64,000 nucleotides of DNA from Emticicia aquatilis (GTDB taxonomy: Bacteria; Bacteroidota; Bacteroidia; Cytophagales; Spirosomataceae). Shown one piece after another: positions 16,996-25,570 of this stretch; the first letter of the stretch is position 1; each line of letters begins with the position of its first letter. The notes beneath the pieces were generated by a model. That model searched no databases. It was given only the letters and a program-made list of their open reading frames with translations, and was not told the DNA's origin. Where the stretch lies: NCBI RefSeq assembly GCF_014644295.1, contig NZ_BMKK01000002.1, positions 558,001 to 622,000 on the forward strand, written 5' to 3'. The position numbers and the translations under genes were made by a program.

Positions 16996-18015
16996 ATGCA
17001 ATATAAAAAACATATTATTACATTTTCAAATCTTGGTGAATTCATTCTACAAATTTTGAATGATGAACCATTAAAGCCTCTATTTTCGTCGGCAAGAAAT
17101 GAGAACGGATGGTTTACAGAAGATAACGTAAAGCTGGCTGTTGAAAATATCGCCAAAATTTATTTGAATAAAGTAGCTCTCGAAAAATTTGCCGAAAAAT
17201 ATTCAATTTCAGAAAACAACAATCCTAAGAAAATTGGTATCGTAATGGCTGGGAATATTCCTGCGGTTGGTTTTCATGACTTACTTTGTACGGTACTGAC
17301 AGGTAATATCGCATTGATTAAACTTAGTTCGAGCGACACCGCTACGATGATGTTTTTAATCAATAAGCTTTTTGAGTTAGACCCATCATTGAAAGAAGTG
17401 ATTAGAATTGCTCAAAGATTAAACGATGCTGATGCTCTAATTGCAACAGGAAGCGATAACACAGCTAAGCATTTTGAGTATTATTTTGCATCAAAACCAA
17501 GAATTATACGCAGAAACCGCACATCGGTTGCAGTGATTAATGGTAACGAAACTCGTAGTGAATTAGCCGATTTGGGTAATGATATTTTCCAATACTTTGG
17601 TTTAGGTTGTAGAAATGTATCTAAACTTTATGTACCAATCGGCTATCAGTTTGATAAATTTTATGAATCAATTGAATATTGGAGTACCATTCGTTTGCAC
17701 CATAAATACAACAATAATTATGATTATAATAAATCAATTTATTTAGTCAATCGAGTACCACATTTAGATAATGGATTTTTAATTTTGAAAGAAGATGAGG
17801 CATTGGTTTCGCCAATTTCAGTTTGTTATTATGAAACCTACGAAAATGAAACGCATTTAGCTCAACTTTTAGAAGAAAACGCCGAAAAAATTCAGTGTAC
17901 AGTTTCAACCGATGCTAAATATGAAAATAGTTTCAGATTTGGTGAAGCACAAGTACCAAAACTTGAAGACTTTGCCGATGGAATTGATACGATGTTTTTT
18001 TTGATGAATTTGTAA
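16996..18015 (+). CDS. LuxC-type acyl-CoA reductase
   Basis: A 339-aa member of the LuxC/acyl-CoA reductase branch of the aldehyde dehydrogenase superfamily, which reduces acyl-CoA to aldehyde with NADPH. Visible motifs are IGIVMAGNIPAVGFHDLL (nucleotide binding), TGSDNTAKHFEYYF, and the probable nucleophile Cys in FGLGCRNVSKLYVP. No luxD/luxE partners are present. In Bacteroidota this gene is repeatedly found beside the ferredoxin that lies divergent here. I use ATG 16996 rather than TTG 16948, because a -7 element at 16951-16958 lies between them. Confidence 0.87.
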   Translation: MQYKKHIITFSNLGEFILQILNDEPLKPLFSSARNENGWFTEDNVKLAVENIAKIYLNKVALEKFAEKYSISENNNPKKIGIVMAGNIPAVGFHDLLCTVLTGNIALIKLSSSDTATMMFLINKLFELDPSLKEVIRIAQRLNDADALIATGSDNTAKHFEYYFASKPRIIRRNRTSVAVINGNETRSELADLGNDIFQYFGLGCRNVSKLYVPIGYQFDKFYESIEYWSTIRLHHKYNNNYDYNKSIYLVNRVPHLDNGFLILKEDEALVSPISVCYYETYENETHLAQLLEENAEKIQCTVSTDAKYENSFRFGEAQVPKLEDFADGIDTMFFLMNL

Positions 18016-18022
18016 AATCAAG

Positions 18023-18062
18023 GAAGCCTTCGGACTGAGGATTTCTCATTTGCGGAGGCTTC
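18023..18062. terminator. Hairpin between convergent genes
   Basis: GAAGCCT (18023-18029) pairs with AGGCTTC (18056-18062), with an inner TGAG/CTCA stem. It is followed on + by TTTC. It probably ends both the acyl-CoA reductase and the VWA genes. Confidence 0.6.
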
Positions 18063-18073
18063 TTTCAAATAGA

Positions 18074-19288
18074 CTACGAATTAAATTTCAACTTACTGTT
18101 TTTCAAACATTTCATGGCTTTTTCTAAACCACTGATTGTTAGCGGAAACATTCGATTATCAGACCATTTTCTGATTTCTTGAATTGTGTGGGTATATTGC
18201 CAGTAACCATCATTAATTGGATTTAGCCAAATCAGGTTTGGGAATTTATCTCTAAATCGTTCGAGCCAAACCGTGCCAGCTTCAGCATTGAAATGCTCTA
18301 CACTACCTCGTGGTTCGGATAACTCCCACGGCGACATCGAGGCATCGCCAACAAAAATCACTTTATAATCTTTGTTATATTTATTCAATACATCCCAAGT
18401 AGAGATTTTATCTTCATATCGGCGATTATTATCTTTCCACATATTTTCATACACACAATTATGAAAGTAGTAAAATTCTAAATTTTTGAACTGATGCTTG
18501 GCCGAAGAAAAGAGCATCGAACACTCTTCAACGAAATCATCCATTGAACCACCCACATCAAGCAACAATAATATTTTTACTCTGTTTTGCTTTGATGCCT
18601 GCATTTTTATATCCAGAAATCCCGCATTATTGCATGTTCGGTCGATGGTTTCTTCCAAGTTCAATTCATCTTCTACACCTTCACGAGTCAAGATTCGTAA
18701 AAGTCTTAAAGCCATTTGGGTGTTACGTGTATTTAACTCAAGATTATCATCATAATTCTTGAACTCACGTTTATCCCAAATTTTGGCAGCATTTTTTCCG
18801 CCGCCTTTCCCTCCTATTCTGATTCCAGCTGGATTATAACCTCCATTTCCAAATGGTGAAGTGCCACCCGTTCCAACCCATTTGGTTCCGCCTTCGTGGC
18901 GTTCTTTTTGTTCTTCAATTGTTTTTCTTAACCTTTCCAGCAATTCGTCTAAACCACCAGCCGCTTTGATAGCTTCTTTTTCCTCTTCTGATAATTCACT
19001 TAAAAACTTTTTTATCAGCCAACTATCATCAATTTTTAGAAAATCTTCTACTCGAACCTCCTCAACGCCATCAAAAAACTGACTAAATAACCTATCAAAT
19101 AAATCAAGATTCTGTTCATGTTTTACATAAATAGCACGACTCAGAAAATAAAAATCTTCGGTGTTATAGACCACGACTTCTTTATTGAGAGCTTCTAACA
19201 AAGTCAGATGCTCTCGAAGGTTGACCTTTAGGTTATTTTCTCTAAGATGATAAAAGAAATTGGTTAGCATTTGGTGAATTAATAACAT
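18074..19288 (-). CDS. VWA domain protein, CoxE-like
   Basis: A 404-aa protein with an N-terminal helical region, a Gly-rich linker near residues 135-165, and a C-terminal von Willebrand A domain. The metal-site motif is DVGGSM rather than the classical DxSxS, so one Ser is Gly, as in many CoxE-type relatives. MoxR ATPases and VWA proteins act as pairs that remodel or load cofactors into target proteins. The matching MoxR gene lies 273 bp upstream on the same strand. ATG 18 bp downstream (19270) is an alternative start. The target complex is unknown. Confidence 0.85.
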   Translation of the reverse strand: MLLIHQMLTNFFYHLRENNLKVNLREHLTLLEALNKEVVVYNTEDFYFLSRAIYVKHEQNLDLFDRLFSQFFDGVEEVRVEDFLKIDDSWLIKKFLSELSEEEKEAIKAAGGLDELLERLRKTIEEQKERHEGGTKWVGTGGTSPFGNGGYNPAGIRIGGKGGGKNAAKIWDKREFKNYDDNLELNTRNTQMALRLLRILTREGVEDELNLEETIDRTCNNAGFLDIKMQASKQNRVKILLLLDVGGSMDDFVEECSMLFSSAKHQFKNLEFYYFHNCVYENMWKDNNRRYEDKISTWDVLNKYNKDYKVIFVGDASMSPWELSEPRGSVEHFNAEAGTVWLERFRDKFPNLIWLNPINDGYWQYTHTIQEIRKWSDNRMFPLTISGLEKAMKCLKNSKLKFNS

Positions 19289-19310
19289 TCTATTTTAATA
19301 ATTCAATTTA

Positions 19311-19466
19311 GTAGTCCATAGGACTTTTATATCGGTAAAAACTAAGTTTTGGTCAATATTAGAATGCCGTAGGTATTCAACAAATTGAGATAATAGTTTA
19401 ATACCTACGGCATTTTTGTTGTAATTTTTAGGTTTTATGCTACCAATTTGAAAGTCCTACGGACTA
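19311..19466. repeat. Nested REP-like palindromes
   Basis: The outer arms TAGTCCATAGGACTT (19312-19326) and AAGTCCTACGGACTA (19452-19466) match at 14 of 15 positions as inverted repeats. The inner arms AATGCCGTAGGTATT (19363-19377) and AATACCTACGGCATT (19400-19414) match at 15 of 15. All four contain a GTAGG-like core (ATAGG in one arm). The 273-bp gap between the MoxR and VWA genes consists largely of this structure. Confidence 0.75.
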
Positions 19467-19542
19467 TAATTGCTCTCACTAAATCTAACATTCTAACCAA
19501 TCTTAATTGTAAAGATTTTAAAGACACAATACAAGAAGAAAT

Positions 19543-19567
19543 GACAAGTTAGAAACTTGTCCTACTT
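19543..19567 (-). repeat. REP-like palindrome forming the MoxR stop codon region
   Basis: On the - strand it reads GTAG then GACAAGTTTCTAACTTGTC. The TAG of the GTAG tetranucleotide is the stop codon of the MoxR gene. A sister copy ends the next gene upstream at 20456-20482. Confidence 0.75.
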
Positions 19568-20416
19568 AACACCTTTCTCCCTTAAAGCCTTAAATAAATC
19601 ATAGTCTGATTCATTCTTTAGTAATGCTCCAAGATACGGAGGTATTTCGTTCATTTTATTCAAATCTTCTAAATCTTCGGCCGAAACTTTACCAACCAAA
19701 AGCAAACGAAGCCAATCAATTAATTCGCTGGTAGATGGTTTTTTCTTGATATTTTTTACTTCTCTGATACCAAAGAAGGTTTTTAAAGCATTTGTAAGAA
19801 GCGTTTCTTCGAGTTTTGGATAATGAACATCAACAATCTGTTGCATGGTTTCTTTATCGGGAAAACGAATGAAATGAAAAAAGCAACGACGTAAAAAGGC
19901 ATCGGGTAGTTCTTTTTCATTATTGGAAGTGATAATGATTATAGGACGATGCTTGGCTTTGATGGTACGTTTGAGTTCGTAACAATAAAACTCCATGCGG
20001 TCGAGTTCTTGCAATAAATCATTCGGAAACTCAATATCAGCTTTATCAATTTCATCAATTAATAGTACAGATTGTTCATCCGTCTCGAATGCTTCCCAAA
20101 TTTTACCTTTTTTGATATAATTTTCTACGTGATGCACACGGTCATCGCCCAGTTGAGAATCTCTGAGCCTCGATACTGCATCGTATTCGTAAAGCCCTTG
20201 CTGAGCGGTAGTAGTTGATTTTACGTGCCAAGTAAATAATTGTTTGTTGAGTGCCTTTGCAACCTCAAAAGCCAACAAAGTTTTCCCAGTACCAGGTTCG
20301 CCTTTAATCAATAGTGGGCGTTGCAAAGCCACAGCAGCATTTACAGCAGTTTGAAGCTCACGAGTAGCTACATAATTAGAAGTGCCTTGAAAACTGGCGT
20401 TTTGTTTGTTTTCCAT
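19562..20416 (-). CDS. MoxR-family AAA+ ATPase
   Basis: A 284-aa AAA+ ATPase of the MoxR type with Walker A GEPGTGKT (near residue 40), Walker B LLIDEIDKAD, sensor 1 ITSNNEKELPDAFLRRC including the arginine finger, and a C-terminal lid domain. MoxR proteins work with VWA proteins as chaperone-like activators. The partner VWA gene lies downstream. An acidic protein of unknown function precedes it by 60 bp. The stop codon TAG is part of a REP-like palindrome. Confidence 0.9.
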   Translation of the reverse strand: MENKQNASFQGTSNYVATRELQTAVNAAVALQRPLLIKGEPGTGKTLLAFEVAKALNKQLFTWHVKSTTTAQQGLYEYDAVSRLRDSQLGDDRVHHVENYIKKGKIWEAFETDEQSVLLIDEIDKADIEFPNDLLQELDRMEFYCYELKRTIKAKHRPIIIITSNNEKELPDAFLRRCFFHFIRFPDKETMQQIVDVHYPKLEETLLTNALKTFFGIREVKNIKKKPSTSELIDWLRLLLVGKVSAEDLEDLNKMNEIPPYLGALLKNESDYDLFKALREKGVK

Positions 20417-20423
20417 ATAAATT

Positions 20424-20453
20424 GTAGAACAATTTTCTAAATTGTTTTGCTAC
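20424..20453. repeat. REP-like palindrome upstream of MoxR
   Basis: GTAGAACAATTT pairs with AAATTGTTTTGCTAC across TCT, with a 3-nt bulge. It has the same GTAG + ACAAnTTTCTAAnTTGT design as its neighbours and lies between the acidic protein gene and the MoxR start. Confidence 0.6.
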
Positions 20454-20455
20454 GG

Positions 20456-20482
20456 TGAACAAGTTAGAAACCTGTTCTACTC
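20456..20482 (-). repeat. REP-like palindrome at the stop codon of the acidic protein gene
   Basis: On the - strand it reads GTAG then AACAGGTTTCTAACTTGTTC. Its TAG is the stop codon of the gene at 20477-21007, at the same offset as in the copy at 19543-19567. Confidence 0.75.
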
Positions 20483-21007
20483 TTCTTCGCTCGTAAAACT
20501 ATAAAGAGTTGGGTCGAGTTTGAGCGTTCCAGCGTTAAATTCATTGATAAATTTAGTAATTACCTCATGAGTAATTTCTTCAACATTCAACGAAACATCC
20601 AAGCCAATTCCATATTCAAAGTCTGGCTCAACTTCCACAAATTCTTTTACTTTTATTACTTCTTCTTCTTCCAATTCTTCAATGATTTCTTCGAGCATTA
20701 ACTCTAAGTCTTCATCAATTTTGTGATTGGGCTTACGCTTGTCAATCTCCACATAATTTGGATATGCTTTTTTCATTCGAGTTTCAGCTTCTTCAAAAAC
20801 TAAACTGCTATGATTCAAACGAAGTGTACCCATTACGGCATCATAAATTACTTCTTTGCCTTCGTGTTTTCCAACAAACTGAAAATGAGCAAATTCTCCC
20901 GAATCGTTCATGCCATCTTCATCTTCCACAATCACATAATTTTGTCCTTCTTGCTCACACTCTTTTTTGAGTTCGGCAATCTCTTCAGGGTCAAATCCTT
21001 CGTTCAT
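20477..21007 (-). CDS. Acidic conserved hypothetical protein next to MoxR
   Basis: A 176-aa cytosolic protein that I do not recognise. It is strongly acidic, with a Glu-rich stretch at about residues 100-125 (LELMLEEIIEELEEEE), and has no signal peptide, membrane segment or cysteine-rich motif. It starts with DPEEIAELKKECEQEG, a probable helix, then a beta-rich part. It lies upstream of the MoxR-VWA pair on the same strand and may be an adaptor or substrate of that system; this is inference from position. The stop codon lies in a REP-like palindrome. Confidence 0.7.
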   Translation of the reverse strand: MNEGFDPEEIAELKKECEQEGQNYVIVEDEDGMNDSGEFAHFQFVGKHEGKEVIYDAVMGTLRLNHSSLVFEEAETRMKKAYPNYVEIDKRKPNHKIDEDLELMLEEIIEELEEEEVIKVKEFVEVEPDFEYGIGLDVSLNVEEITHEVITKFINEFNAGTLKLDPTLYSFTSEEE

Positions 21008-21057
21008 ATCTTTATTGTTTAAAATTGTATAATCTATTAATGAAATTCGGTCAAATC

Positions 21058-22491
21058 TTAGAATTGGAAATAGATAAATTGAGAATTATTATATACTCCA
21101 AAACATAAAATCAAAAACAAAACAAGGTAATAAGCACCCCATCTCTGCCATTTTGGCTTTGCTTCAAACCATTTTGCGATACTTCGGCCACGCTGCTGCC
21201 ATTGCACAAACTCCATGATTAACATTGAAACGATGATTATATATAAATCATTCAAACCAATCATATCTATTACTTGCGAGAGCGTATGTGTACTGCTTTT
21301 TAGAATATTTTTTACTACATAAATTGAGTCGGCGTTTGAATGTGCCGCAAAAAATATCCAAGCGAAAGCCACCAATATAAAAGTTATGGTCGTATTGACT
21401 AAATCTCTCAAAAAAGCTGAAGGTAAAATCGAAAGGACTTTATCTTGTGCCGATTTGGTAATTTGTCCAAAAATAAGATAAATACCATGTAATGCTCCCC
21501 AAATAACAAAATGCCAGCTTGCACCATGCCAAAGCCCCGACATCATGAATACAAAGAAAAGATTGAAGTATCGGCGGTATTTCCCAACTCTATTTCCACC
21601 GAGCGGTATATATAGATAATCTCGGAACCAAGTTGAAAGTGAAATGTGCCATCTACGCCAAAATTCAGAAATATTTTTTGAGAAATACGGTCTATCGAAG
21701 TTTTTCATTAAATCAAAACCCATCACACGAGCTGAGCCAATGGCAATATCTGAATAGCCAGAAAAATCGCAGTAAATTTGAAATGTAAAGAAAAGAGTAG
21801 CAATAATCAATGGAAGCCCTTGATAATCAGTCGGATTTCCATAAACCTTATTTACAAACAATGAAAGTCGGTCGGCAATCACTACTTTCTTAAACATCCC
21901 CCAAAGCATCAAACGCAAACCACTTTTGGCCAATTCGTAATTAAACTCGTGCTTTTCATAGAATTGATGTATCACATTCTGCGGACGTTCGATTGGCCCA
22001 GCCACTAATTGTGGATAGAACATTACATAAAGCGAATAGATACCAAAATGACGCTCGGCTTTCTGATTTCCACGATAAACCTCAATCGTGTAACTCATGG
22101 CTTGGAATGTGTGGAAGGAAAGCCCAATCGGCAAAATTATATCCCAATGAGGCAGCAAGTTTTCGGGAGATATTTTAAAGAGAACCGAATTAAAATTATC
22201 AATAAAGAAGTTATAATATTTAAACACCGAAAGCACACCGATATTAGCTACTAAGCTCATAATCAATGCCATTTTTCGATTTCGCCCTTGCGACTGCTCA
22301 ATCCAAATACCAGCTATATAGTCAATTACAATAGTGAAAAATAAAATAAGAATATAGATTGGAATAAAAAAACTATAAAATACACAACTGGCCATTAGTA
22401 AATGAAACCAACGGTATTTATGCGGAAGGGCAAAATAAATAAGCGTAACGAGGGGAAAAAATATTAGAAATTCAAAAGAATTAAAAAGCAT
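21058..22491 (-). CDS. MBOAT family O-acyltransferase (AlgI/DltB-like)
   Basis: A 477-aa polytopic membrane protein of the MBOAT family. It has about ten hydrophobic segments and the core signature PQLVAGPIERPQNVIHQF near 175, SEFWRRWHISLSTWFRDYLY near 265 and the catalytic His in MMSGLWHGASWHFVIWG near 315. AlgI-type members move acetyl groups across the membrane to acetylate exopolysaccharides. The usual AlgJ/AlgX-like SGNH partner is not adjacent here. Tandem heptamers run up to the base before the ATG. Confidence 0.9.
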   Translation of the reverse strand: MLFNSFEFLIFFPLVTLIYFALPHKYRWFHLLMASCVFYSFFIPIYILILFFTIVIDYIAGIWIEQSQGRNRKMALIMSLVANIGVLSVFKYYNFFIDNFNSVLFKISPENLLPHWDIILPIGLSFHTFQAMSYTIEVYRGNQKAERHFGIYSLYVMFYPQLVAGPIERPQNVIHQFYEKHEFNYELAKSGLRLMLWGMFKKVVIADRLSLFVNKVYGNPTDYQGLPLIIATLFFTFQIYCDFSGYSDIAIGSARVMGFDLMKNFDRPYFSKNISEFWRRWHISLSTWFRDYLYIPLGGNRVGKYRRYFNLFFVFMMSGLWHGASWHFVIWGALHGIYLIFGQITKSAQDKVLSILPSAFLRDLVNTTITFILVAFAWIFFAAHSNADSIYVVKNILKSSTHTLSQVIDMIGLNDLYIIIVSMLIMEFVQWQQRGRSIAKWFEAKPKWQRWGAYYLVLFLILCFGVYNNSQFIYFQF

Positions 22492-22533
22492 GTTCGAGAG
22501 TTCTGAGTTCTAAATTCTGAGTTCTGAGTTTTA
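22492..22533. repeat. Tandem heptamer abutting the MBOAT start codon
   Basis: Six 7-bp units (GTTCGAG, AGTTCTG, AGTTCTA, AATTCTG, AGTTCTG, AGTTTTA) begin at the base next to the ATG complement at 22489-22491. They would occupy the entire proximal leader of the MBOAT mRNA. Confidence 0.75.
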
Positions 22534-22634
22534 ATTAACACAAAACTACTTTACTTTTCAAAGTTCCGTGTTTATTTTGATTTATAAAAGTTTTTCGAGC
22601 AAAACCATTCAGTTTCACAAAGCCTTACAATCAA

Positions 22635-22663
22635 AAAGGCATCGAAGATGCTTCGATGCCTTT
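22635..22663 (-). terminator. Intrinsic terminator of the E2 gene
   Basis: AAAGGCATCGAAG (22635-22647) pairs perfectly with CTTCGATGCCTTT (22651-22663) around ATG. On the - strand a T-run follows. Confidence 0.9.
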
Positions 22664-22765
22664 ATTTATACCCCAAAAAACAATAAAATCTTTTCTAATA
22701 ATTGCAGAAAATAAAGCAATTTTAATGCCAGATTTTATTAATTTGGGTAAAAATAGTATATTTTA

Positions 22766-24070
22766 TTAGAATAAATTGCGGTCTAAATCAAAATTTTCTA
22801 AATAATCAGAAACTCGTTTTACAAACTGCCCACCCAACGAACCATCAACTACTCGATGGTCATAGGTATGAGAAATAATCATTTTCTGGCGAATACCAAT
22901 GGTATCTCCTTGTGGGGTTTCGATAACCGATACCTTTTTCTGAATTACACCAAAAGCCAAAATTGATACTTGAGGCTGCACCAAAATCGGTGTTCCAGCA
23001 ATATTACCAAAAGAACCAATATTTGAAACTGTCAGTGTTCCATCGGCCAAATCATCGGCTTTTAATTTATTGTTTCTTGCACGATAAGTAAGGTCGTTGA
23101 TTTTCTTCGTCAAGCCAATCAAGCTGTAAGAATCAGCTTCGTGAATGACAGGCACAATCAAATTACCATTTGGAAGAGCAACCGCCATTCCGATATTGAT
23201 TTTTCCTTTTTTAATGATTTTGTCGCCATCGACTTGCACATTAATCATCGGAAAATCTTTGATAGCTTTCACAACGGCTTCAATCAAAAGAGGTGTGAAA
23301 GTAATATTTTCGCCAGTATCTTGCTTAAATTTACCTTTGGTTTTACCACGCCAAACAGCTGCATTTGTCATATCCGTTTCAACGAAAGAAGTAACGTGTG
23401 GAGCAATTCGTTTAGACTCAACCATACGCTCGGCAATCATCTTACGCATTCTGTCCATTTCGATGATTTGGTCGCTACCCGAAGCCACAACTATGCGTTC
23501 GGGAGCAACAGAAGCTGACACAGCAACAATTGGTGCTACCCCTTGCTTGATAAATGCCAAAATATCGTCTTTAGTTACTCGGCCTTCTAAACCAGTACCA
23601 ACTATTTTATCCAATTGCTCAAACGAAATACCTTCTTCTTTGGCAATATTCAAGACCAAAGGTGAGTAAAATCTATTATTTGATGGCGTTGTTGCTTGTG
23701 CAGCTACGGTTGGAGTAGTAAGAATATTTACCAAATCGCCCACTGGTTGCTCGATAAGCTTTTCGACCTCAGCCAAACTTTCGGTTTTCGACTCTTCTAC
23801 TACTTTTGGTTGAGCAACTGTTTCTTCTCCCGCTACATCAATGATACAAATCGGTTTACCGATAACAGCTACTTCGCCCTTTTGTACCAAAAACTCTTTA
23901 ATAACCCCCGAATGCGATGCACCTATTTCAGTGTCGATTTTATCGGTTGCTACTTCCAAAATCATATCATCGGCTTCAATTCTATCACCAACATTTTTTA
24001 GCCAGTTTAAAACCGTACACTCAAAAATACTCTCACCCATTTTGGGCATTATCATTTCAATTAAAGCCAT
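22766..24070 (-). CDS. 2-oxo acid dehydrogenase E2 (dihydrolipoamide acyltransferase)
   Basis: A 434-aa E2 core subunit. Domains in order: a lipoyl domain with the swinging-arm Lys in EVATDKIDTEIG (K44), an Ala/Pro/Thr-rich linker, an E3/E1-binding domain (YSPLVLNIAKEEG, then GTGLEGRVTKDDI, about 135-170), and the catalytic acyltransferase domain ending with the active-site HTYDHRVVDG near 405. A single lipoyl domain and the overall sequence fit a branched-chain or generic 2-oxoacid complex, and the substrate cannot be fixed. No E1 or E3 gene is adjacent. Confidence 0.92.
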   Translation of the reverse strand: MALIEMIMPKMGESIFECTVLNWLKNVGDRIEADDMILEVATDKIDTEIGASHSGVIKEFLVQKGEVAVIGKPICIIDVAGEETVAQPKVVEESKTESLAEVEKLIEQPVGDLVNILTTPTVAAQATTPSNNRFYSPLVLNIAKEEGISFEQLDKIVGTGLEGRVTKDDILAFIKQGVAPIVAVSASVAPERIVVASGSDQIIEMDRMRKMIAERMVESKRIAPHVTSFVETDMTNAAVWRGKTKGKFKQDTGENITFTPLLIEAVVKAIKDFPMINVQVDGDKIIKKGKINIGMAVALPNGNLIVPVIHEADSYSLIGLTKKINDLTYRARNNKLKADDLADGTLTVSNIGSFGNIAGTPILVQPQVSILAFGVIQKKVSVIETPQGDTIGIRQKMIISHTYDHRVVDGSLGGQFVKRVSDYLENFDLDRNLF

Positions 24071-24105
24071 AGTTTAAAGTTTTGTTGAAGTTTCTTTTAT
24101 AGCCC

Positions 24106-24132
24106 ACAGTCAACAGACAATGGTCGATAGTT
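24106..24132. repeat. Degenerate tandem heptamer (GTCnAnn type)
   Basis: Units GTCAACA, GACAATG and GTCGATA lie in the gap between cinA and the E2 gene. It belongs to the same family as 12934-12968, 27696-27722 and 57601-57623. Confidence 0.55.
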
Positions 24133-24166
24133 CTAAAACAATAAATTCTTGTCAGTCGTTTAAAAA

Positions 24167-25426
24167 TTAACTTTCATAATCTCCGTTCATCATTTTACGG
24201 AGTAAATTCAAGGCTACAACGCTACCATATTGAATATTAGTGTCTCTTTGGTTAGCCATTTGAATTTTTCGAGCTATTGTTCGGCCTTCCATCGCACAAG
24301 CAATCCAAAGTGTGCCTACTGGCTTTTCGGGTGTTCCTCCATCGGGGCCAGCAATGCCACTTGTTGCAATCGCAAAATCAGTTTTCATCAATTTTCTTGC
24401 TCCATCTGCCATTTGTGTTACTGTTTCTTCACTTACAGCTCCGTGTTGAGCAATAGTTTCGACATTTACGCCCAAAACATTTATTTTCACCGAATTATCA
24501 TAACTCACCACACTTCCCATGAAATAAGCAGAGCTACCTGGCACTTTAGTAAACATGTGCGAAATATAGCCACCTGTACAGCTTTCGGCAGCCGAAACTG
24601 TTAGTCCTTGCTTCTTCAATTCTTTGCCGATAGCCACTTCTAAATCATCATTATCAAAACCAAAAACCGACGAACCAATGAGCGGTAAAACCTTTTCTAT
24701 TTCAGCATCAACATCTTTTCTGAGTTGTTCCTCGTCAGTACCAACGGCTGTAAGTCTCAATCTCACTTGTCCGAAACTTGGCAAATAAGCCAATTTGATA
24801 TGTTCGGGCAAATTATCTTCCCAATTTTCGATTTTTTCAGCCAAAAACGACTCTCCCACTCCAATCGTACGAATCATTTTATGGTAGATTATCGGAGTTT
24901 CGAAGAAAGTTTTCAAACGAGGAATTACTTCGTTGGCCATCAAATATTTCATTTCGTGCGGCACACCCGGCATCGAAACGAAAACTTTTCCATTACGCTC
25001 AAACCACATTCCCGGGGCAGTGCCAGTTTTATTAGCTAAATAAGTACAACGACTCGGAACGGCTGCTTGTAAACGATTCAACTCTGTCATTGGGCGGCCT
25101 CGCTTTGTGAAAAAATCCGTAATAAATGCTAAGGCATCTTCATTAATAACCAACTCATCATCAAAGTATTTACAAAGCATTTTCTTCGTAATATCGTCCT
25201 TTGTTGGGCCAAGTCCTCCTGTGAGTAATATGATGTCGGCACGTCCTTCAGCTTCTGCCAAAATCTGTAATATTTTATCTTCTTGGTCGCCTACCGACGA
25301 TTTCCTAACCGTCTTGATTCCTATTTTATCTAATTCCGTACTCATCCACTGAGTATTGGTATCAGTTATTTGTCCATATAAAATTTCGTCACCAATTGTT
25401 ACTACTTCCGCTAAAATGGGTCTCAT
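24167..25426 (-). CDS. cinA: CinA family protein (nicotinamide-nucleotide deamidase)
   Basis: A 419-aa two-domain CinA. The N-terminal MoCF-like (COG1058) domain shows VTIGDEILYGQITDTNTQW and TGGLGPTKDDIT. The C-terminal PncC domain (about 255-415) shows SAAESCTGGYISHMFTKVPGSS and TSGIAGPDGGTPEKPVGT, with the catalytic Ser/Tyr region intact. The enzyme deamidates NMN to NaMN in NAD recycling, and the N-terminal domain may hydrolyse ADP-ribose. It is transcribed on the same strand as the downstream E2 gene, 96 bp away. Confidence 0.95.
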   Translation of the reverse strand: MRPILAEVVTIGDEILYGQITDTNTQWMSTELDKIGIKTVRKSSVGDQEDKILQILAEAEGRADIILLTGGLGPTKDDITKKMLCKYFDDELVINEDALAFITDFFTKRGRPMTELNRLQAAVPSRCTYLANKTGTAPGMWFERNGKVFVSMPGVPHEMKYLMANEVIPRLKTFFETPIIYHKMIRTIGVGESFLAEKIENWEDNLPEHIKLAYLPSFGQVRLRLTAVGTDEEQLRKDVDAEIEKVLPLIGSSVFGFDNDDLEVAIGKELKKQGLTVSAAESCTGGYISHMFTKVPGSSAYFMGSVVSYDNSVKINVLGVNVETIAQHGAVSEETVTQMADGARKLMKTDFAIATSGIAGPDGGTPEKPVGTLWIACAMEGRTIARKIQMANQRDTNIQYGSVVALNLLRKMMNGDYES

Positions 25427-25570
25427 ATAAAGATTTAATTAAATAAAACGCAGGACAATGATGTAGTTTTGTAGTTCCAAAACTTTCACGGCACAAAAAT
25501 ACAATTTTCGCTGTTGATTCGTTAGTTAGACAATTAATTATTCACAAAAACAATTAGAAAATTCATTCAA

